DNA from: an uncultured Planctomycetota bacterium
GTDB lineage: Bacteria > Planctomycetota > Phycisphaerae > UBA1845 > UTPLA1
DNA: 64,000 nt
Reading direction: 5' to 3'
Assembly: GCA_900696465.1 (NCBI GenBank)
Contig: CAADGE010000046.1
Coordinates: forward strand, 141,858 to 205,857
Part shown: one piece after another, positions 62,980 to 64,000 of the stretch
Position numbering within the stretch: the first letter of the stretch is position 1
How the letters are laid out: each line of letters begins with the position of its first letter
Notes under the pieces: generated by a model
The model's input: only the letters and a program-made list of their open reading frames with translations
What the model was told of the DNA's origin: nothing
Database searches by the model: none
Made by a program: the position numbers and the translations under genes

Positions 62980-63753
62980 TCAGATGAGGCACCGTTCCTG
63001 GAGCAATCGTCGATAGGCCGGTGAGGGGTCGGGGTAGGCGAACTTCTCCGGCAGGGTCCATTTGGCGAAGAGTTTCTCGTTGTCGCGGTCGATCACCGCC
63101 ATGTCGGCACTCTTGCGCTCGTCGATCAGTTCCTCGTGATAGACCAGCGCCTCTCGGCAACCGACGACCATCAGCCCCGCCTCGCGCTGTACCTTCAGGG
63201 CGAGGTCCGGGTCCCACGCGCAGAAATAGTAGCGTTCGTCGAGATAACCCAACCGCTCCATCAGCTCACGACGCAGCAGACCGAAATTCGCATACGGCAG
63301 ACCGCGGACGTTGTAAATGCTGAAGGATTCGCCCGCATGCTCGATCGTATCGAGCTTGTTCCACGCCCGATCCTCGTTGTGATAGAAGGCCACCATTCCC
63401 ACATCTGACAGGTCAGGACGCTCGATCATCCGCACGGCCGCCTCGACCGCGCCGGGCAGCGGATACGAGTCATCGTTGAGCCACATGACATAGCGACCGT
63501 TCGCTGCTCGAAACCCCTTGTTGTAGGCCCGAGTGGCCCCTTCGCGAACCGCCTCTCGTATGAAGTGAAGATCGGGCTGCGCCTCGGCCCACTCCTCGGT
63601 GCCGTCTCCCCTGCTGCCGCCGACGACGATGATCTCGCAAGGCAGATCGACATGCTCGCGGATCCTGACGATGCACCGCTGCAGTCGCGCGCAGCGATGG
63701 TAGGTGGCGATGACGATGCTGACGATCGGACTCGAAAGGGGGTGATCCGTCAT
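62980..63753 (-). CDS. Glycosyltransferase family 2
   Basis: The 257-residue enzyme starts with IVSIVIATYHRCARLQRCIV, the GT-A fold nucleotide-binding start. It continues EIIVVGGSRGDGTEEWAEAQ and AYNKGFRAANGRYVMWLNDD, whose LNDDS holds the metal-binding Asp pair. Later YLDERYYFCAWDPDLALKVQ fits the acceptor-loop region. It should transfer a sugar from a nucleotide donor, probably for surface glycan or glycoprotein synthesis; the donor cannot be inferred. It has no transmembrane segments. It diverges from the partial gene at 63876. Confidence 0.92.
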   Translation of the reverse strand: MTDHPLSSPIVSIVIATYHRCARLQRCIVRIREHVDLPCEIIVVGGSRGDGTEEWAEAQPDLHFIREAVREGATRAYNKGFRAANGRYVMWLNDDSYPLPGAVEAAVRMIERPDLSDVGMVAFYHNEDRAWNKLDTIEHAGESFSIYNVRGLPYANFGLLRRELMERLGYLDERYYFCAWDPDLALKVQREAGLMVVGCREALVYHEELIDERKSADMAVIDRDNEKLFAKWTLPEKFAYPDPSPAYRRLLQERCLI

Positions 63754-63875
63754 GAAGAAGTCCCGACCTGCGGCAAATCACAGCCGACGCCGGACTCGTC
63801 CGGCACGGCACAAAATGTATCGGCCGTGCAATCCGGGCGACGATAGATATCAGGAGCAGGAAGGACCCCGGCGCT

Positions 63876-64000
63876 ATGAATTCCACCCTCCTACCCAATG
63901 CAACAACCGCATCGGCAACGGCGCCGATCACGCTGGATGAGCTTTTCCATCGGGGAGATTACTACGCTGTCCTGCGGTCAACCCTGCCACTGCTCGGCCA
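63876..64000 (+). CDS. Start of an unidentified gene (truncated by window end)
   Basis: An ATG at 63876, with AGGA about eleven bases upstream, opens a frame to the window edge: MNSTLLPNATTASATAPITL, then DELFHRGDYYAVLRSTLPLL (41 codons). The composition and the divergent position relative to the glycosyltransferase suggest a real gene, but too little is present to name a family. Confidence 0.45.
   Translation, partial: MNSTLLPNATTASATAPITLDELFHRGDYYAVLRSTLPLLG

Overview
The window is a 64 kb, GC-rich, almost fully coding bacterial chromosome segment. Several features together point to the Planctomycetota, most likely a Phycisphaerae-like lineage. These are a PEP-CTERM exported protein, a large BNR-propeller lipoprotein ending in a dockerin-like EF-hand motif, charged tails on RpoA, L15 and L17, an S10-spc-alpha cluster without rpmD or infA, a protein-kinase-like TPR membrane protein and ECF sigma signalling. 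The placement rests on protein characters only. No rRNA or tRNA gene was recognised.

Layout. (1) 1-9050, minus: a type II secretion/type IV pilus-like operon in gsp order, reading PilZ protein, GspE/PilB ATPase, GspF/PilC, major pseudopilin GspG, minor pseudopilins H-I-J-K, a fused PilM/PilN (GspL-like) protein, a PilO/GspM-like protein, a PilP/GspC-like protein and the first 60 codons of the secretin. (2) 9163-13971, minus: an RND efflux permease and its membrane fusion protein. (3) 14200-19339, plus: a predicted pseudokinase with TPRs, then a coupled trio of ECF sigma factor, putative membrane anti-sigma and beta-propeller lipoprotein. (4) 19371-22280, minus: a large exported CARDB/NHL-type protein. 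(5) 22325-41874, minus: a HIT hydrolase, then the ribosomal supercluster. Read in transcription order it is fusA, rpsJ, rplC, rplD, rplW, rplB, rpsS, rplV, rpsC, rplP, rpmC, rpsQ, rplN, rplX, rplE, rpsN, rpsH, rplF, rplR, rpsE, rplO, secY, adk, map, rpmJ, rpsM, rpsK, rpsD, rpoA, rplQ. (6) 42043-42612, minus: a monocistronic PEP-CTERM gene with a clear promoter and terminator. (7) 43350-49106, plus: a fatty-acid/phospholipid operon rpmF-plsX-fabH-fabD-fabG-acpP-fabF. (8) 49264-53332, plus: a lone fliN-like gene, a UDP-glucuronate decarboxylase and the BNR/dockerin lipoprotein. (9) 53414-62791, minus: msrA, a CsgG-like protein, and an exporter cluster with one ABC ATPase, four FtsX/MacB-type permeases in an A-B-A'-B' arrangement and one membrane fusion protein. 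(10) 62980-64000: a family 2 glycosyltransferase and, divergently, the start of an unknown gene.

The observations most worth following up are the duplicated permease pair that seems to share one ATPase and one fusion protein; a strong intrinsic-terminator-like hairpin inside the S10 operon just ahead of rplD (L4), which suggests local attenuation; a kinase-fold TPR protein lacking the DFG motif and glycine loop; an isolated fliN homologue; and a 105-bp AT-rich segment bounded by a perfect 13-bp inverted repeat. I did not find a clearly unprecedented system; these are candidates.
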